Source: an uncultured Acinetobacter sp. (lineage in GTDB: Bacteria > Pseudomonadota > Gammaproteobacteria > Pseudomonadales > Moraxellaceae). From it: a DNA stretch of 5,290 nt. Position numbers and translations under genes: made by a program. The notes under the pieces were generated by a model that saw only the letters and a list, made by a program, of their open reading frames with translations, was not told where the DNA came from and did not search any database. The stretch lies in contig CAAGMP010000284.1 of assembly GCA_900771065.1 (NCBI GenBank), positions 1-5,290 of the forward strand. The letters are read 5' to 3'. Position 1 is the stretch's first letter. Every line of letters begins with the position of its first letter. This document shows, one piece after another, positions 4,626-5,290 of this stretch.

Positions 4626-5290
4626 TCACTGTTGTTGTAAGCTTTGATGCACTGCTTCCGCTGCAATTCGACCTGTGGCGAAGCAGGCTGTAAGCAAATA
4701 ACCGCCTGTTGGTGCATCCCAATCTAACATTTCACCACACAAATAAACATGAGGCGCCGTTTTCAACTGCAAATTTGGCATTAACGCCTCACGTTTTACT
4801 CCACCTGCACAACTAATTGCTTCATCAATGGGACGAAAACCCGATAAATTGACTGTCAATTTTTTAATGTGTTGTGCTAAACGTTGTGGATTTGCCCAAT
4901 CTAGTTTCGGCACAATTTCTCGAATTAAGCTAATTTTAACTTGATCTAAACCTGCTTTACGCCAAACATTATTTAAAGATTGTTTTTTATGTGTCGATAA
5001 TTTCGTTAATAATTGTTCTATGGTTTGTTCAGGCAATAAATCAAAGTACAATTGAGGCTGAATTTGTTGGCGTAAAGCACGATTTTGCTTATAAATCACG
5101 CCACTTTCAAAACCATATTGGGTAATAATCACATCACCTATGGTTACAGCTTGCCCCGTTGTCCAAACTGCAACACGTTTTAAAGGCTGACCAAATACAG
5201 CTTGCATAAATGGCGACCAACTATAAGTCACACCAACATTGCTCGGCTGAAAAGGGCTAATTTGTTCTGCATTTAACCATTTTTGCCATG
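4626..5290 (-). CDS. HI0933-family FAD-dependent oxidoreductase (C-terminal part)
   Basis: The frame stays open from the TGA at 4628-4626 to the right edge, so the gene is cut by the window. The last 220 residues are visible, of roughly 400 usual for the family. It belongs to the HI0933-like/BaiN/YhiN flavoproteins, probably the group annotated as TIGR03862. Near the visible start is the family pattern Pro-Ser-Asn-Val-Gly with Ser-Trp-Ser. Near the end are GGVKREAL and then GEMLDWDAPTGGYLLTACFATG, the C-terminal FAD-contacting signature in which Gly-Gly-Tyr is conserved. The N-terminal dinucleotide-binding motif lies outside. The GTG at 5231 is internal (Val in GVTYSW) and not the start. The physiological substrate of this group is poorly defined. 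No terminator separates it from the convergent lipoprotein gene. Confidence 0.9.
   Translation of the reverse strand, partial: WQKWLNAEQISPFQPSNVGVTYSWSPFMQAVFGQPLKRVAVWTTGQAVTIGDVIITQYGFESGVIYKQNRALRQQIQPQLYFDLLPEQTIEQLLTKLSTHKKQSLNNVWRKAGLDQVKISLIREIVPKLDWANPQRLAQHIKKLTVNLSGFRPIDEAISCAGGVKREALMPNLQLKTAPHVYLCGEMLDWDAPTGGYLLTACFATGRIAAEAVHQSLQQQ

Noticed and set aside
5229..5231. GTG 5231 as the start of the flavoprotein
   Set aside because: The frame continues to the window edge with family-like sequence (Pro-Ser-Asn-Val-Gly before Val-Thr-Tyr-Ser-Trp), so the gene is cut, not short.

Overview
The window looks like ordinary chromosomal sequence from a low-GC gammaproteobacterium, most likely Acinetobacter or a close relative. 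This is inferred from the strong A+T bias, the style of the small lipoproteins, and the encoded CCA plus Ser-type 3' end of the tRNA. The genus cannot be proven from the window alone.

Left part (1-1316): the window opens inside the 3' end of a tRNA, probably tRNA-Ser, followed by a small hairpin and a Rho-independent terminator. A 92-residue three-helix membrane protein with a TTG start runs leftwards towards it. Next comes a 129-residue lipoprotein on the + strand with its own terminator, then about 310 bases of very A+T-rich DNA holding the best promoter of the window, with a perfect palindrome in its spacer.

Middle part (1317-3976): that promoter drives a short exported protein of unknown function. 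It converges on a two-gene minus-strand operon through a shared bidirectional terminator. The operon encodes an alpha/beta-hydrolase with a long uncharacterised C-terminal region and, 10 bases downstream, a D-2-hydroxyacid dehydrogenase of the glycerate dehydrogenase/hydroxypyruvate reductase type. No pathway linking the two is evident from sequence.

Right part (3977-5290): divergent from the operon is a 167-residue lipoprotein with an excellent ribosome binding site and Asp directly after the lipidated Cys. It ends one base from the convergent end of an HI0933-family flavoprotein, whose 5' part lies beyond the window.

I see no mobile element, CRISPR array, toxin-antitoxin pair or defence island. 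There is no convincing undescribed system. The points most worth a second look are the palindromic promoter, the hydrolase C-terminal region with its odd translation start, the cofactor loop of the dehydrogenase, and several orphan envelope proteins.
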